Assembly: GCA_009746045.1 (NCBI GenBank)
Contig: RPFO01001159.1
Location: forward strand, 1-54,669
Reading direction: 5' to 3'
DNA length: 54,669 nucleotides
Source of the DNA: Mesostigma viride
Lineage: Eukaryota; Streptophyta; Mesostigmatophyceae; Mesostigmatales; Mesostigmataceae
Positions 54,601 to 54,669 of the stretch are shown piece by piece. The stretch's first letter is position 1; the number at the start of each line of letters is the position of its first letter. Both the position numbers and the translations under genes were made by a program. A model generated the notes under the pieces. The model saw only the letters and a program-made list of their open reading frames with translations, searched no databases and had not been told where the DNA came from.

Positions 54601-54669
54601 GGGGCGAGTGCACCACCACCCCCCACTCGCAAGCGACTGCACACACACGTACATACACCCGCACGCAAG
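48610..54669. repeat. 40-bp satellite, about 150 copies, open to window end
   Basis: Units read CACGCAAGGGGCGGCTGCAC then ACACACGTACACACACCATG, with variants CGCG for ATG, GGCGAGTG, GGCAACTG, GGACGCCTG and GCTTGGGGCGACGGCAC. Blocks of several variants recur in the same order (for example around 50810-50900, 51600-51700 and 53860-53980), indicating higher-order units. The long Thr/His and Cys/Val frames are artefacts. Confidence 0.97.

Noticed and set aside
48504-54668. Long Thr/His and Cys/Val repeat proteins
   Set aside because: They arise from the 40-bp satellite, with several frames open on both strands.

Overview
The window is nuclear DNA of a green-lineage eukaryote. Genes are split by GT-AG introns. 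There are MYND zinc-finger and F-box-like proteins, LINE ORF1 remnants, a hAT-type DNA transposon, a decayed chloroplast rpoB fragment, a short plant-type telomeric tract, and more than 20 kb of satellite DNA. A repeat-rich streptophyte alga (Chara-like) fits, but that assignment is inference only. There is no bacterial gene organisation.

Layout. 1-2.0 kb has no recognisable gene. 2.0-6.4 kb is a minus-strand LINE ORF1 pseudogene broken by two insertions: a 1.7-kb element bordered by short inverted repeats, and a 1,401-bp hAT-like element with a perfect 8-bp target duplication. 7.2-20.5 kb fits one minus-strand gene of at least five exons, of unknown function. Two of its introns hold a 46-bp palindromic minisatellite. 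One of them, about 8 kb, also holds some 6.5 kb of GGACAA hexamer satellite and a second LINE ORF1 fragment. 20.9-22.1 kb has a partial exon, a 79-bp repeat and the rpoB fragment. 22.3-33 kb is a run of small, damaged minus-strand genes: three related Cys/His zinc-binding proteins, two related MYND proteins, an F-box-like protein and others. They are separated by copies of one palindrome and interrupted by a 209-bp tandem array. 33.5-41.3 kb is a succession of satellites (8-bp polypurine, 29-bp, 30-bp, composite). 41.3-42.5 kb has GGCGCC hairpins and a tRNA-like fragment. 43.7-46.7 kb is a plus-strand spliced gene with a DDE/RNase H-like transposase core. 47.0-54.7 kb is TG-rich DNA and then a 40-bp satellite to the window end.

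The most unusual signal is a dispersed perfect 14-bp palindrome, CCAACGGCCGTTGG, present in roughly 70 copies. It usually lies inside a wider dyad with TTTC on the left and GAAA on the right. It sits in introns of both large genes, between the small genes, and as the fixed core of three tandem arrays with different unit lengths (46, 62 and 209 bp). Two copies lie inside coding exons, and the hexamer satellite lies exactly between the two halves of one copy. Each half resembles the plant MSA/3R-MYB site.

Reading frames of otherwise well-conserved genes repeatedly break at runs of G or C. This suggests either homopolymer errors in the assembly or recent decay. Exon coordinates are given at the splice sites and the breaks are noted.
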